From C7867-002 sp964637485 (lineage in GTDB: Bacteria > Patescibacteriota > Minisyncoccia > Phycocordibacterales > PALSA-1337), in NCBI GenBank assembly GCA_964637485.1, contig CAZWUU010000003.1:1-29235 (forward strand): a DNA stretch of 29,235 bases, given 5' to 3'. Of the stretch, positions 7,241 to 15,514 are shown one piece after another. Every line of letters begins with the position of its first letter. Position 1 is the first letter of the stretch. The notes under the pieces are model-generated. The model searched no databases, had not been told where the DNA came from, and saw nothing but the letters and a program-made list of their open reading frames with translations. The translations under genes were made by a program, and so were the position numbers.

Positions 7241-9793
7241 ATGAGCCGTGTCTCTCGCCACAAGCGGAATAAATACCGATTGAAAGTCATTTTGTCACTC
7301 TTTCTCTCGTGCCTATTTATTTTCGTAGGTATCACGACTGTGTGGCTCATGACTTTGCAAATACCAGACATAGACTCTTTTGCCAACAGAAAAATCAGCT
7401 CCTCGACCAAGATTTACGACCGTACTGGAAATGTTTTACTTTTTGATACTGGAGCTGATGCAAAAAGAACAGTCATTGCCCTCGAAGACATGTCCCCTTT
7501 TATACCCAAGGCAACTATTGCGATTGAAGACTCAAATTTTTATAACAATATCGGTATAGAGCCGACCGCCATTGTACGAGCAGTCATCACTGATGTGCTC
7601 ATGGGCGGATATGAACAAGGCGCGTCTACAATAACTCAGCAAGTTATAAAAAATAGCCTTCTTACAACTGACAAGACGATCACCAGAAAAATAAAGGAGT
7701 GGGTTCTTGCTATAAAGCTCACCAAAGTAATGAGCAAGGATCAAATTCTGCAAGCATATTTGAACGAAACTTCTTATGGGGGAACAATATTTGGCGTAGA
7801 AGCAGCGAGTCAACAGTTTTTCGGGATACCGGCCAAAGATGTAACTCTTGCCCAAGCTTCGTATCTGGCAGCAATACCTCAAGCTCCGACATATTTTTCA
7901 CCATACGGAACTCGACAAGAAGCATTAAAAAAACGTGCCGATTTAGTATTGTCGAGGATGTTCGAGCTAGGAGTAATAGACAAGGATCAATATCATGAGG
8001 CCTTAAATGAAAAGGTGAAGTTCCTTTCAAAAAACTCCGGTGGAATTAAGGCCCCTCATTTCGTCATGTATGTTAGAGATTATCTAGTAAATAAATATGG
8101 TGAAGATCTTGTGTACAACGGCGGTCTTCGTGTCATAACTACCTTGGATTATGAAATGCAACAAATGGCTGAGAATGTTATAGAAAAATACGCGGACTCG
8201 CTCAGTGTAAATTTCAATGCCAGCAACACAGCCATGATTGCCTTAAACCCGCAAAATGGTGATGTGCTTACCATGGTTGGATCACGAGATTACTTTGATC
8301 ATGAAATTGATGGCAATTACAATGTCACTCTGGCAGCGAGACAGCCCGGCTCTACATTCAAACCTTTTGTATATGCCGCGATGTTTAGAAAAGGTTTCAC
8401 TCCAGAGACTGTCCTTTGGGATGTTAAAACGGAATTCTCTACCCTGTGTAATCCAGACGGCACCCCCAAGAATCCTCAGGATGATCCAAAGGAAGTATGC
8501 TACTCGCCAGGAGAATATGATGATGTTTTCGACGGACCAATAATAGCCAAGAAGGCCCTGGCTCAATCCAGAAACATTCCGGCCGTGCAAGCCCTTCATC
8601 TGGCAGGAATACCTCAAACTGTCAGGATGGCTGAAGATATGGGGATGACCATCACAAACGTCGCACGTTGTGGACTGACACTAGTGCTCGGTGGTTGTGA
8701 GGTCAGCTTGATAGATCTAGCCGGCGCCTATGGAGTATTTGCAAATGACGGCATAAGAAACCAGACTAGAATAGTGTTGGAAGTTAAAAATAGAAAAGGT
8801 GAAACCTTAGAAGAACCCATCTCCAGTCCTGTTCAAGTGATACAGCCTGAAATAGCCAGAAGTATAAATGACATACTTTCGGACAGAAACATAAGAATGA
8901 ACAGTTTGAAACCCATCGGTGACAGTGTCGGTCGTCCTGTAGCCATCAAAACCGGTACAACAAATGATTACAAAGACGTTTGGACTATGGGATACACACC
9001 AAACCTGGTCATAGGAGCTTGGGCAGGCAACAACGACAATGTGCCTATGCAGAGGAATATCGCAGGCTTGATCATTTCCCCTCTCTGGGGAGCATTCATG
9101 TCACAAGCTGTGAAAAATTTTCCCAATGAATCATTCAACCCTCCCCCGGCACCATTAACTGACGGCAAACCAGTATTGCGTGGTATCTGGCAAGGGGGAA
9201 TATCATACTGGAAAGATAAAATATCTGGAAAAGTGGCTACTGAATATACGCCGAAGGAAACACGGGAGGAAATTGTATTTCCAAATGTACATTCCACACT
9301 ATTCTGGGCTGACAAAGACGACCCCAGAGGACCTTCTCCAATGGAAAAGTCTGATGATTCTCAATTTCCATATTGGGAATACGCTGTAGGAGAGTGGTTA
9401 AAGCAATACAAGGTTAAAAACCCATCATTCCAAGATCAGGTTCCGCCAGTTATTCCGACCGACGTTGATGATATTCATGTACCAGGAAGTTTTCCGAGTG
9501 CCAATTTTAGATTCCCTGTTCCCGGAACAATATTAGATCCGCGTTCAAGAATAGGAATCGAACTCGCCACATCAGGCAGATATCCTCCCTTAAAAACAGA
9601 GGTCTATATGAACGGTCGTTATGTCATGACATCTTCCAACAATCCTGTTTCATTCTCGTTTGTACCAGACGACGTTGGCAGTGTACGCGAAAACAATATT
9701 ATTTCCGTAATCGTTTACGATACTGTATTTAACAAAACACAAGCTACCACCACCTTTTCGGTAATGCCAGACATGTTGAACAGGCAGGATTAA
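7241..9793 (+). CDS. Class A penicillin-binding protein (PBP1A type)
   Basis: Bifunctional peptidoglycan synthase: it polymerises lipid II glycans and cross-links peptides outside the membrane. The 850-residue protein has a basic N-terminus, one membrane helix (about 15-38), and a GT51 glycosyltransferase domain with the catalytic Glu in EDSNFYNN (about residue 96), GASTITQQ (about 127-134) and LNETSYGG. The transpeptidase domain has the SxxK active site S371-TFK374, SRN at 443-445 and KTG at 570-572. A C-terminal extension with a beta-rich, Ig-like look follows (about 740-850). In the GT51 motif EDxxFxxHxG, the usual His is Asn here. All main catalytic residues are present, so the cell very likely makes peptidoglycan. 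The gene is convergent with the DciA-like gene, with a gap of 10 bases. Confidence 0.95.
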   Translation: MSRVSRHKRNKYRLKVILSLFLSCLFIFVGITTVWLMTLQIPDIDSFANRKISSSTKIYDRTGNVLLFDTGADAKRTVIALEDMSPFIPKATIAIEDSNFYNNIGIEPTAIVRAVITDVLMGGYEQGASTITQQVIKNSLLTTDKTITRKIKEWVLAIKLTKVMSKDQILQAYLNETSYGGTIFGVEAASQQFFGIPAKDVTLAQASYLAAIPQAPTYFSPYGTRQEALKKRADLVLSRMFELGVIDKDQYHEALNEKVKFLSKNSGGIKAPHFVMYVRDYLVNKYGEDLVYNGGLRVITTLDYEMQQMAENVIEKYADSLSVNFNASNTAMIALNPQNGDVLTMVGSRDYFDHEIDGNYNVTLAARQPGSTFKPFVYAAMFRKGFTPETVLWDVKTEFSTLCNPDGTPKNPQDDPKEVCYSPGEYDDVFDGPIIAKKALAQSRNIPAVQALHLAGIPQTVRMAEDMGMTITNVARCGLTLVLGGCEVSLIDLAGAYGVFANDGIRNQTRIVLEVKNRKGETLEEPISSPVQVIQPEIARSINDILSDRNIRMNSLKPIGDSVGRPVAIKTGTTNDYKDVWTMGYTPNLVIGAWAGNNDNVPMQRNIAGLIISPLWGAFMSQAVKNFPNESFNPPPAPLTDGKPVLRGIWQGGISYWKDKISGKVATEYTPKETREEIVFPNVHSTLFWADKDDPRGPSPMEKSDDSQFPYWEYAVGEWLKQYKVKNPSFQDQVPPVIPTDVDDIHVPGSFPSANFRFPVPGTILDPRSRIGIELATSGRYPPLKTEVYMNGRYVMTSSNNPVSFSFVPDDVGSVRENNIISVIVYDTVFNKTQATTTFSVMPDMLNRQD

Positions 9794-9803
9794 CACTCTC
9801 CTT

Positions 9804-10082
9804 CTAGCGAAAAACTACATCGCTTAATCTTAAACCTTGCGCTTGCTCGGTGAATCTATCGTTAATATCTTTCAGAATTTCGTTTTTCTTCATGAAAATA
9901 TGGGTCTTTTGGGTTTGTGATAAGTTTTTTAATATCAATTTTCCTCCTCCGAACTCGACTTTCGTCATATCAATAACCACCTCCCTGTGCTTTTTTACAA
10001 TCTCAGTAACAATAATTTTTCTCAAAACATTTTTTGTTTGAGCATTTCTTATTTTAGACAGAAATTCAGATATGTTTTTCAT
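9804..10082 (-). CDS. DUF721/DciA-like protein
   Basis: A 92-residue protein whose C-terminal half (KLILKNLSQTQKTHIFMKKNEILKDINDRF, then LRLSDVVFR) follows the DUF721 pattern: a strand carrying the used-alone motif, a helix, and a final VRDLRFR-like strand. DciA proteins help load the replicative helicase in bacteria lacking DnaC or DnaI. The ATG at 10082 overlaps the dnaN stop as TGATG; a GTG one codon upstream is also possible. The position directly behind dnaN in the dnaA-dnaN operon supports a replication role. The N-terminal half is basic and lacks the longer extension seen in many DciA proteins. Family assignment is by pattern recognition and is moderate. Confidence 0.65.
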   Translation of the reverse strand: MKNISEFLSKIRNAQTKNVLRKIIVTEIVKKHREVVIDMTKVEFGGGKLILKNLSQTQKTHIFMKKNEILKDINDRFTEQAQGLRLSDVVFR

Positions 10083-11188
10083 CACCTATTCATGGGCATG
10101 ACCAGGTAAAGAAAGTCTGATTCTCCGGATATCGGCCTGATAACTAACGGCTTATTCTTACCATTAAACTGAAGGGACACGCTGTCTGCATCAATGGCCT
10201 GAAAAACATCAGCTATATATTTGTGATTAAAGTTTATTTCTAACACCTCTCCTGAAATAGCAGAGTCTAGCAACGTTTCTTGTTCGCCTACTTCTGTATT
10301 TTTTGTGCTTATCTGAAACTTCTTCGATTTCGGATCAATAATTATTTTTATCTGATTAAACGAATCTGAAAATACGGTCGATAATCGAAGTGAATTTGCT
10401 AGATCTTGCTTTAACAAAACAGCCTCAGTGGAAAAGGTTTTTGGTATTATTTGTCGATAATCAGGAAAAATACCATCAATAACCCTGGATGTGATAGTGA
10501 CTCCTTGCCCTCCGAAAGCCACCAGGTTCTTGTTTGCGCGCATTTTTATCGTACCTCCTACGTATTCGAGCACCTTCGATATCTCAATGCTATTCTTGAG
10601 CGGTATAAGCATTTCATCAAAACTAAAATTTTGGGGTGCATTAATCTTTTTTTCTGCCAAGCGGAAAGAATCTGTCGAAGCAAAAACCAACTTGTCTGAT
10701 TCTTTAAACAAATAGATACTTGATAATTCGGGTTTAACATTCGAAACAGACGCGCTATACCATACCGATTTTAAACCTTTTATGATCAGATCTGATGGTA
10801 TTTCTGTTATCTTGTCTGAATCAACCTTAGGAATCAGCGGAAAATCGTCGTGGGGCATTGTTTTGACCAAGCCCTTGGATTTCGCAACGTAAATATTCAG
10901 ATTATTGTCCTGGACCTCTAGTCTGGCGATTGATTCTTTTGTGTTTATTTGTGAAAGAAATGCAGAGAGGGTCCTCGCGGGAACGGCAACCTTACATTCT
11001 CCATCGATCTTTGCCGACAACTCGACCTCAATACCAACATCGAGGTTGGTAGCACGCAGGGTCAAACCGTTCTTAACAAAATCCATGTATATACAAGACA
11101 GTACTGGTAGAGTCCCCTGCCTATTTGTCACCCTTTCTAGAAGTGAGACGGATTGTTTAAACTTTTCGAATGGTAATTCGCATTTCAT
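10082..11188 (-). CDS. dnaN: DNA polymerase III beta sliding clamp
   Basis: Ring-shaped processivity clamp of the replicative polymerase. The 368-residue length is standard for three clamp domains. Recognisable segments are LPVLSCIYMDF, the repeated clamp-domain pattern LRATNLDVGIEVELSA, VPARTLSAFLSQI, FASTDSFRLAEKK, DGIFPDYRQIIP and the C-terminal PLVIRPI...FLYLVMPMN. The start is ATG 11188, with TATAAT ending exactly seven bases before it, so the transcript is predicted to be leaderless. It is the second gene of the dnaA-dnaN order but is separated from dnaA by a 295-bp AT-rich spacer, so it probably has its own promoter. Confidence 0.97.
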   Translation of the reverse strand: MKCELPFEKFKQSVSLLERVTNRQGTLPVLSCIYMDFVKNGLTLRATNLDVGIEVELSAKIDGECKVAVPARTLSAFLSQINTKESIARLEVQDNNLNIYVAKSKGLVKTMPHDDFPLIPKVDSDKITEIPSDLIIKGLKSVWYSASVSNVKPELSSIYLFKESDKLVFASTDSFRLAEKKINAPQNFSFDEMLIPLKNSIEISKVLEYVGGTIKMRANKNLVAFGGQGVTITSRVIDGIFPDYRQIIPKTFSTEAVLLKQDLANSLRLSTVFSDSFNQIKIIIDPKSKKFQISTKNTEVGEQETLLDSAISGEVLEINFNHKYIADVFQAIDADSVSLQFNGKNKPLVIRPISGESDFLYLVMPMNR

Positions 11189-11195
11189 AATATGT

Positions 11196-11201
11196 ATTAT
11201 A
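11196..11201 (-). promoter_or_regulatory. -10 element of dnaN
   Basis: TATAAT on the minus strand ends seven bases before the dnaN ATG (11188), placing the expected transcription start on the start codon. The upstream region is A/T-rich without a clear -35. There is no Shine-Dalgarno sequence. Confidence 0.5.
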
Positions 11202-11360
11202 GTTCTTTATATATAAATTTATTACTCTTATTAGTCCTGTGGATATGTGGTTAATTTATTTTAAGCTTATTCTGCTTGGTGTTTATAGGAAACCATTCTT
11301 TTCTCCTGTTAATTACTTTTGATGGATTGTTACAATCAGAGCCACTAATCAAACTATTCC

Positions 11361-11404
11361 ACATTCTATAAAATTTAAGTAACAAATTCCTGACATTCTA
11401 TAAA
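11361..11404. repeat. Direct repeat pair in the origin spacer
   Basis: ACATTCTATAAA is repeated exactly with a 32-bp period (11361-11372, 11393-11404). Both copies follow ATTCC at zero or two bases distance. It resembles an iteron or DNA-unwinding repeat; function is inferred from location only. Confidence 0.5.
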
Positions 11405-11483
11405 CAATTAATTCACAGTTTTACTAACAGTTTATTAGACGAAAGCGTGCACCGCCCGAACATCACGAAGTCTTAATGAAGTC

Positions 11484-12824
11484 TTACAACATCGACCTCA
11501 ACTGGCTTATTTCCTGAGATAAGACCGGATCTGTCTTGAGCTCATCTTTAATCTTATTGTAGGAGTGTATTACCGTAGTGTGGTCCCTGCCACCCAACTT
11601 CTCCCCTATTGAAGGGAATGATACGTTGAAATCTTCACGCAGAATGAACATGACCACTTGTCTTGGTTTAACAACCTCTTTTCTTCGGGTTTTGTTGTAA
11701 ATAGCGTCCTCGGAAAGATTATAAAACTCTGAGACTGTTTTGACGACATCCTTTACAGACAACATCTTCTTTGGTTTAGTGTTGTTTTTTAGTATGTTTC
11801 TTATCTCATTCAAGCTAAGTTCTTTGTTTTTGAACTGTGTCTGACAGGCTATTATATTTACCACCCCTTCTATTTCTCTTATATTATCCTTGATTGTCGA
11901 GGCTATGTGTTCGATAACATCTGCTGAAAGATTGATGTTGTAGTTATTGCACTTCGCCTTAACTATATACATCCTAGATTCATGATCTGGCTCTGGAATA
12001 TCGAGAACCATGCCGGCATTGAAACGTCCACGCAGACGGTCTTCGAGGCCAGGAATAACATTGGGATGTTTATCTGACGAGAATATCAACTGACGGCCGG
12101 TATCCGCGTACATATTAAAGAGATGGAAGAATTCTTCTTGAAATTTTTCTTTGCCGGAAAAGAATTGAATATCATCCATTATAAGTACATCATATTTCCT
12201 ATATTTATCTTTGAATTGCTGAGCCTTTCCTTCTTGCAGTGCTGTCAAAAGCTCATTGCCAAATCTTTCCGAAGTCATATAAAACACCTTTTTCCCCTGA
12301 AATAAAGATTTTATTTTATTTCCTATGGCTTGTATCAGGTGTGTCTTCCCTCTTCCGGTCTCTCCATATACAAACAGAGGGTTATAAATTTTCCCCGGAT
12401 CTTTCAATATGGTCTGAGAAGCTGCGTGTGCTAATTCATTGAAAGGTCCGATGATGAATGTCTCGAATGTGTATCGCGGGTTAAGATTATCTTCTTTGTT
12501 GATATAGAAGTCTTGAAGCGGTATAGCCATGGTGGGGGCTGGCGCCGACTGTTTCTTGTGAGAATTACCCTTATCATCCTTTATGATGACGTATTCAAGG
12601 GCTCTAACCTTGGTATCCATCTGTCTCAATATTCGCAAAATAGAATTATGAAATTTCTTCTGCAGCCATTCTTGAGTGAATGAGTTAGGTACTCCCAGAT
12701 AAATAGTCCCTTCGTCTTCACGTAATATGTTTGTATCTTTGAACCAAGTGGAAAAGTTTGCTTGTGAAACCGCCGCTTCTATATCGACAAGTGCCGTTTG
12801 CCACATTTTGGAGTAGTCGTTCAT
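11484..12824 (-). CDS. dnaA: Chromosomal replication initiator DnaA
   Basis: AAA+ initiator that binds DnaA boxes, melts oriC and helps load the helicase. From ATG 12824 the product is 446 residues, the family norm. Domain I begins MWQTALVDIEAAVSQANFS. The AAA+ domain shows NPLFVYGETGRGKTHLIQA (Walker A, about 150-160) and VLIMDDIQFFSGK (Walker B, about 212). The C-terminal DNA-binding domain carries the signature GGRDHTTVIHSYNKI. The frame is open 20 codons further up, but that extension has no domain I similarity, and 12824 matches the usual length. A TATACT at 12842-12847 on this strand may be the -10. The gene diverges from rpmH, as at many bacterial origins. Confidence 0.97.
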   Translation of the reverse strand: MNDYSKMWQTALVDIEAAVSQANFSTWFKDTNILREDEGTIYLGVPNSFTQEWLQKKFHNSILRILRQMDTKVRALEYVIIKDDKGNSHKKQSAPAPTMAIPLQDFYINKEDNLNPRYTFETFIIGPFNELAHAASQTILKDPGKIYNPLFVYGETGRGKTHLIQAIGNKIKSLFQGKKVFYMTSERFGNELLTALQEGKAQQFKDKYRKYDVLIMDDIQFFSGKEKFQEEFFHLFNMYADTGRQLIFSSDKHPNVIPGLEDRLRGRFNAGMVLDIPEPDHESRMYIVKAKCNNYNINLSADVIEHIASTIKDNIREIEGVVNIIACQTQFKNKELSLNEIRNILKNNTKPKKMLSVKDVVKTVSEFYNLSEDAIYNKTRRKEVVKPRQVVMFILREDFNVSFPSIGEKLGGRDHTTVIHSYNKIKDELKTDPVLSQEISQLRSML

Positions 12825-12841
12825 AGATGTTTGCGAAAATA

Positions 12842-12847
12842 AGTATA
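12842..12847 (-). promoter_or_regulatory. Candidate -10 element of dnaA
   Basis: TATACT on the minus strand ends 17 bases before ATG 12824, giving a leader of about ten bases with no Shine-Dalgarno sequence. The promoter would overlap the DnaA-box-like sequences of the divergent spacer, allowing autoregulation. Confidence 0.35.
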
Positions 12848-12890
12848 TACCTGTTAATAAATCTGCAAACTTGTGGACTGCCAAAAAATA

Positions 12891-12910
12891 TGTTGATAAG
12901 TTGTGAATAT
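12891..12910. promoter_or_regulatory. DnaA-box-like pair between dnaA and rpmH
   Basis: On the minus strand, TTATCAACA (12891-12899) and ATATTCACA (12902-12910) are close to the DnaA box (one and two mismatches from TTATCCACA). They lie in the 123-bp divergent spacer and may serve dnaA autoregulation or be part of the origin. Confidence 0.4.
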
Positions 12911-12930
12911 TTGTCTTTTCCTAAAATTCG

Positions 12931-12939
12931 TGTAATATT
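12931..12939 (+). promoter_or_regulatory. Candidate promoter of rpmH-rnpA-yidC
   Basis: TGTAATATT (an extended -10-like sequence) ends eight bases before the rpmH ATG at 12948. The predicted leader is nearly absent, and the intervening bases TACCCATC contain no Shine-Dalgarno sequence. Confidence 0.4.
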
Positions 12940-12947
12940 TACCCATC

Positions 12948-13082
12948 ATGTCATTTACTTACAAACCAAAGAAAAGAAAGCGCGCAAAAACTCATGGTTT
13001 TTTGGTTAGGATGAGATCAGTGGGCGGAAAGAAGGCTTTGGCTCGAAGAAGATCCAAGGGACGCAAGCGTATCTCCGTATAA
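12948..13082 (+). CDS. rpmH: 50S ribosomal protein L34
   Basis: A 44-residue, strongly basic ribosomal protein. It starts MSFTYKPKKRKRAKTHGFLV, continues with RMRSVGGKKALARRRSKGRK and ends RISV. This is the standard L34 pattern (xxPxxRKRxxxHGFxxRMxTxxGRxVLxxRRxKGRxxL), and its length is standard. It diverges from dnaA and precedes rnpA by 14 bases, the classic arrangement. It is too short for many gene finders. Confidence 0.96.
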   Translation: MSFTYKPKKRKRAKTHGFLVRMRSVGGKKALARRRSKGRKRISV

Positions 13083-13096
13083 ATACACAATTTCAA

Positions 13097-13441
13097 ATGC
13101 TCGCGAAGTCATTGAGGCTTACTCGAAAACAACTCGAGGAGATAATAAAAGGGGGTAAGGTGACTCACTCCCCTCTTTTTACTGTTAGATATACAAAAGA
13201 CGATAAACTTTTTCCAAAATGCGGAATAGCTACTGTTGCGTCTGTAAAAATTGCGAAAACATCCGTTCTACGACACAGAATAAGAAGGATTATCTATTCT
13301 GCGACAGAAACATTCGTTAGTGATATAAAGCCCGGTTACGCTATTGCTATATTCGCCAAGTCGGGCATCGCAGATATGAAATCGGCTGACTTGATCAAAC
13401 CACTCAAAGAAATTTTTGTGAAAGCAGGATTAATGCGTTAG
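13097..13441 (+). CDS. rnpA: Ribonuclease P protein component
   Basis: Protein cofactor of RNase P, which removes the 5' leader of pre-tRNAs. The 114-residue basic product starts MLAKSLRLTRKQ and has the conserved SPLFTVRY strand, and the RNR-like helix SVLRHRIRRIIYSA that contacts the RNA. Length is normal (about 110-120). There is no Shine-Dalgarno sequence; it lies 14 bases after rpmH, and yidC follows after 12 bases. The catalytic RNA gene rnpB is not recognised in this window. Confidence 0.94.
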   Translation: MLAKSLRLTRKQLEEIIKGGKVTHSPLFTVRYTKDDKLFPKCGIATVASVKIAKTSVLRHRIRRIIYSATETFVSDIKPGYAIAIFAKSGIADMKSADLIKPLKEIFVKAGLMR

Positions 13442-13453
13442 TATTATTCCACA

Positions 13454-14212
13454 ATGTACAACGAATATATATTTCGCCCGCTTTATAACGGTTTAGTAGG
13501 TGTTTTGGATGTGTTGCCGTGGGCCGATGTCGGTGTTGCGGTGATAATATTTACGATTCTAGTTAAGATCATTCTCTATCCCCTATCTAAGTCTGCAATT
13601 CTAACTCAAATAAAGATGAAGGAAGTGGAGCCGGAAGCAAACAGGATAAGAAACCAATATCCGACAGATAAACAGCTTCAGGCGACAAAATTGATGGAAT
13701 TGTATAAAGAGAAAAAGATTAAGCCGTTTTCCGGCATTCTGCTCTTGTTCATACAACTGCCTATACTTTTTGCTCTGATAAGCGTCTTTTATAAAGTCGT
13801 TCCTGAAATAGACACCACCCTGCTTTATAGTTTCATTACTGCGCCAGATCTGACAGATAAGACTAAATTCCTAGGCATGATAGATCTGCTCCAGCCGAGC
13901 CTTATATTGGCTCTCATCACGGCGGTTATTCAATATTTGCAGATACGATACAGTATTGCGTCTAGACAGATGAGCGAACAGAAAAATCAACCTCAATCAA
14001 ATCCACTGGCCGCTTCGATGAATTCGTTAAATACGCAAATGAAGTACTTCATTCCTGTCCTGGCATTCGCTTCAATTTATTGGATTATTCCCTCTAGTTT
14101 TCCGAAAGCAGCATCTATTGTAGGTATATACTGGGCTACTAGTTCCCTCGTAACCCTATTGCAGGAATTATATATAGGCAAGAAACATCTGCCAGCCAAA
14201 GCAGTTAAATAA
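13454..14212 (+). CDS. yidC: YidC/Oxa1 family membrane protein insertase
   Basis: Inserts membrane proteins, alone or with SecYEG. The 252-residue product has an early membrane helix (VGVAVIIFTILVKIILYPLS), with a conserved basic residue in LVKIILYPLSKSA. The cytoplasmic helical hairpin covers about residues 55-90 (EVEPEANRIRNQYP...KLMELYKEKKIKP). Further helices are at ILLLFIQLPILFALISVF, LILALITAVIQYLQIR, YFIPVLAFASIYWIIPSSF and VGIYWATSSLVTLLQEL. It lacks the large periplasmic domain of Proteobacteria, as in monoderm-type YidC. The rpmH-rnpA-yidC order is canonical. Its stop abuts the convergent gene's stop with no gap. Confidence 0.94.
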   Translation: MYNEYIFRPLYNGLVGVLDVLPWADVGVAVIIFTILVKIILYPLSKSAILTQIKMKEVEPEANRIRNQYPTDKQLQATKLMELYKEKKIKPFSGILLLFIQLPILFALISVFYKVVPEIDTTLLYSFITAPDLTDKTKFLGMIDLLQPSLILALITAVIQYLQIRYSIASRQMSEQKNQPQSNPLAASMNSLNTQMKYFIPVLAFASIYWIIPSSFPKAASIVGIYWATSSLVTLLQELYIGKKHLPAKAVK

Positions 14213-15514
14213 CTACTTTATTTTTGTAAGATCGAATGACCATAACGACAGGTCGTTTTTATTCATGAAAAACAGATAATGATCTTTCGGATCCAGATCG
14301 ACCGAGGTGAGATTTAGTAGTCTGTCTGACTGATCCACGAGTGAAGATATCTGCTTTATATCGCCGTTAGAAGCGTTTATGCGCCACAATCTATCTGATG
14401 ATGCCGTGCCTCCGAGATACCAATCATCAGGATATACAGCATTACCTAGATCTGATGGTACTCCGCAGTATGCAACGACCTTCACCTCGTATGACCAGGC
14501 GCACTTGTCTGCCAAAGTCCTTATGACTGCGTCCGTAGTTGTTCCGGCATTAACGGAATATATAGCAGTCTTCAATCCATCATCAGTATTATAGGAATAA
14601 AGTATATGTCTTCCATCTCGGCTCACTGCAGCACTCAATCCGCTGAATGGCCCCAAAACTTTTCTCAGCGAACCATTCTTGGGATTAATAAAATAGGTAA
14701 ATCCTAGGTAACTGGCACTTCCTTTTGTGGTAACAGCAATGACGGAATCAGACGGCCAAGTGATATTTATCTGTGTCATTGGTATTGTGAATACTCTCGT
14801 CGTATTCGATCCGTTAAATTGAGAAACATATCCGACAGCATTTCCGCTTTCATTTAGGACGAGGAGTATCTGGTTTCTGTCCGGAGATGAGGCATATCCT
14901 ATGATATCCCCGGGCACGCTTTTACCGCGAAGTTCATATGGCGTGAATTGCCCGTTAGTCGCAAGAGGAATCGTCGTTGTACCGACTCGTGTCGATGTGG
15001 CCTGTTTTATCAATTCGCCATAGACGGTTTCCGGAGCGAGTTTCGATCCCTCGTATAATGAACCTACGAATGATGTAAGATTTTTATTCCAGACACTCTT
15101 GAACATTTTCGGCACGACTGTATTGGAAAGATTTATTATTTCCGGAGAATTGTACGATGCCTCGTATATGTTTCCCCTGCCCCTATCTATCCACCTGACT
15201 CTGGTGGTGGTTCCTGTCGTTGATGCCGAATAACCTCCCACCGGCAATGAACTCAGCATGCGCAAGGTCACTATCTTTGATTGAGTCGGTTGGTTTTGGG
15301 TTGTGGTCGATGTGCCGGTTGGAATTGTCGATGTGGGGGTTTGTCCGGGCATCTGAGAAGGCCTGTTTAATGGGCTGAAACCTCCTGTGTCGGCGGGCTG
15401 GGTCGGAGTGATGTTGGGAGTCGTGTCGAGAGGTCTCATCATGTAATACCAATAAGCAAAACCAGCCGCCCCTATCATGACTACTATTACGATTGTGAAG
15501 AATAGTTTTTTCAT
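14213..15514 (-). CDS. Membrane-anchored beta-propeller-like protein
   Basis: I do not recognise a named family. The 433-residue product has an N-terminal membrane anchor (about 4-26), then a Thr/Pro/Ser-rich linker (about 30-85), then an extracellular beta-rich domain. Segments such as SRDGRHILYSYNTDDG, LDPKDHYLFFMNKND and SSPDRNQILLVLNESG resemble blades of TolB/WD40-type propellers. It is the last gene of the long operon; its ATG overlaps the stop of the upstream gene by one base (TAATG). The location suggests an outward-facing part of the type IV secretion-like apparatus, perhaps for binding or scaffolding. That role is inference from context. Confidence 0.7.
   Translation of the reverse strand: MKKLFFTIVIVVMIGAAGFAYWYYMMRPLDTTPNITPTQPADTGGFSPLNRPSQMPGQTPTSTIPTGTSTTTQNQPTQSKIVTLRMLSSLPVGGYSASTTGTTTRVRWIDRGRGNIYEASYNSPEIINLSNTVVPKMFKSVWNKNLTSFVGSLYEGSKLAPETVYGELIKQATSTRVGTTTIPLATNGQFTPYELRGKSVPGDIIGYASSPDRNQILLVLNESGNAVGYVSQFNGSNTTRVFTIPMTQINITWPSDSVIAVTTKGSASYLGFTYFINPKNGSLRKVLGPFSGLSAAVSRDGRHILYSYNTDDGLKTAIYSVNAGTTTDAVIRTLADKCAWSYEVKVVAYCGVPSDLGNAVYPDDWYLGGTASSDRLWRINASNGDIKQISSLVDQSDRLLNLTSVDLDPKDHYLFFMNKNDLSLWSFDLTKIK

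Larger units (their letters stand above)
11189..11483. other. Probable oriC spacer between dnaA and dnaN
   Basis: The 295-bp gap holds no gene and is very AT-rich. Two near-consensus DnaA boxes sit in tandem on the minus strand at 11238-11246 (ATATCCACA) and 11246-11254 (TTAACCACA), each one mismatch from TTATCCACA and sharing one base. A 12-bp direct repeat ACATTCTATAAA occurs at 11361-11372 and 11393-11404, each copy preceded by ATTCC. The nearest-to-dnaA part has a second repeat, GAAGTCTTA, at 11467-11475 and 11478-11486. Together with flanking dnaA, dnaN, rpmH, rnpA and yidC this is the best origin candidate in the window. The shorter dnaA-rpmH spacer is the alternative. Confidence 0.6.
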
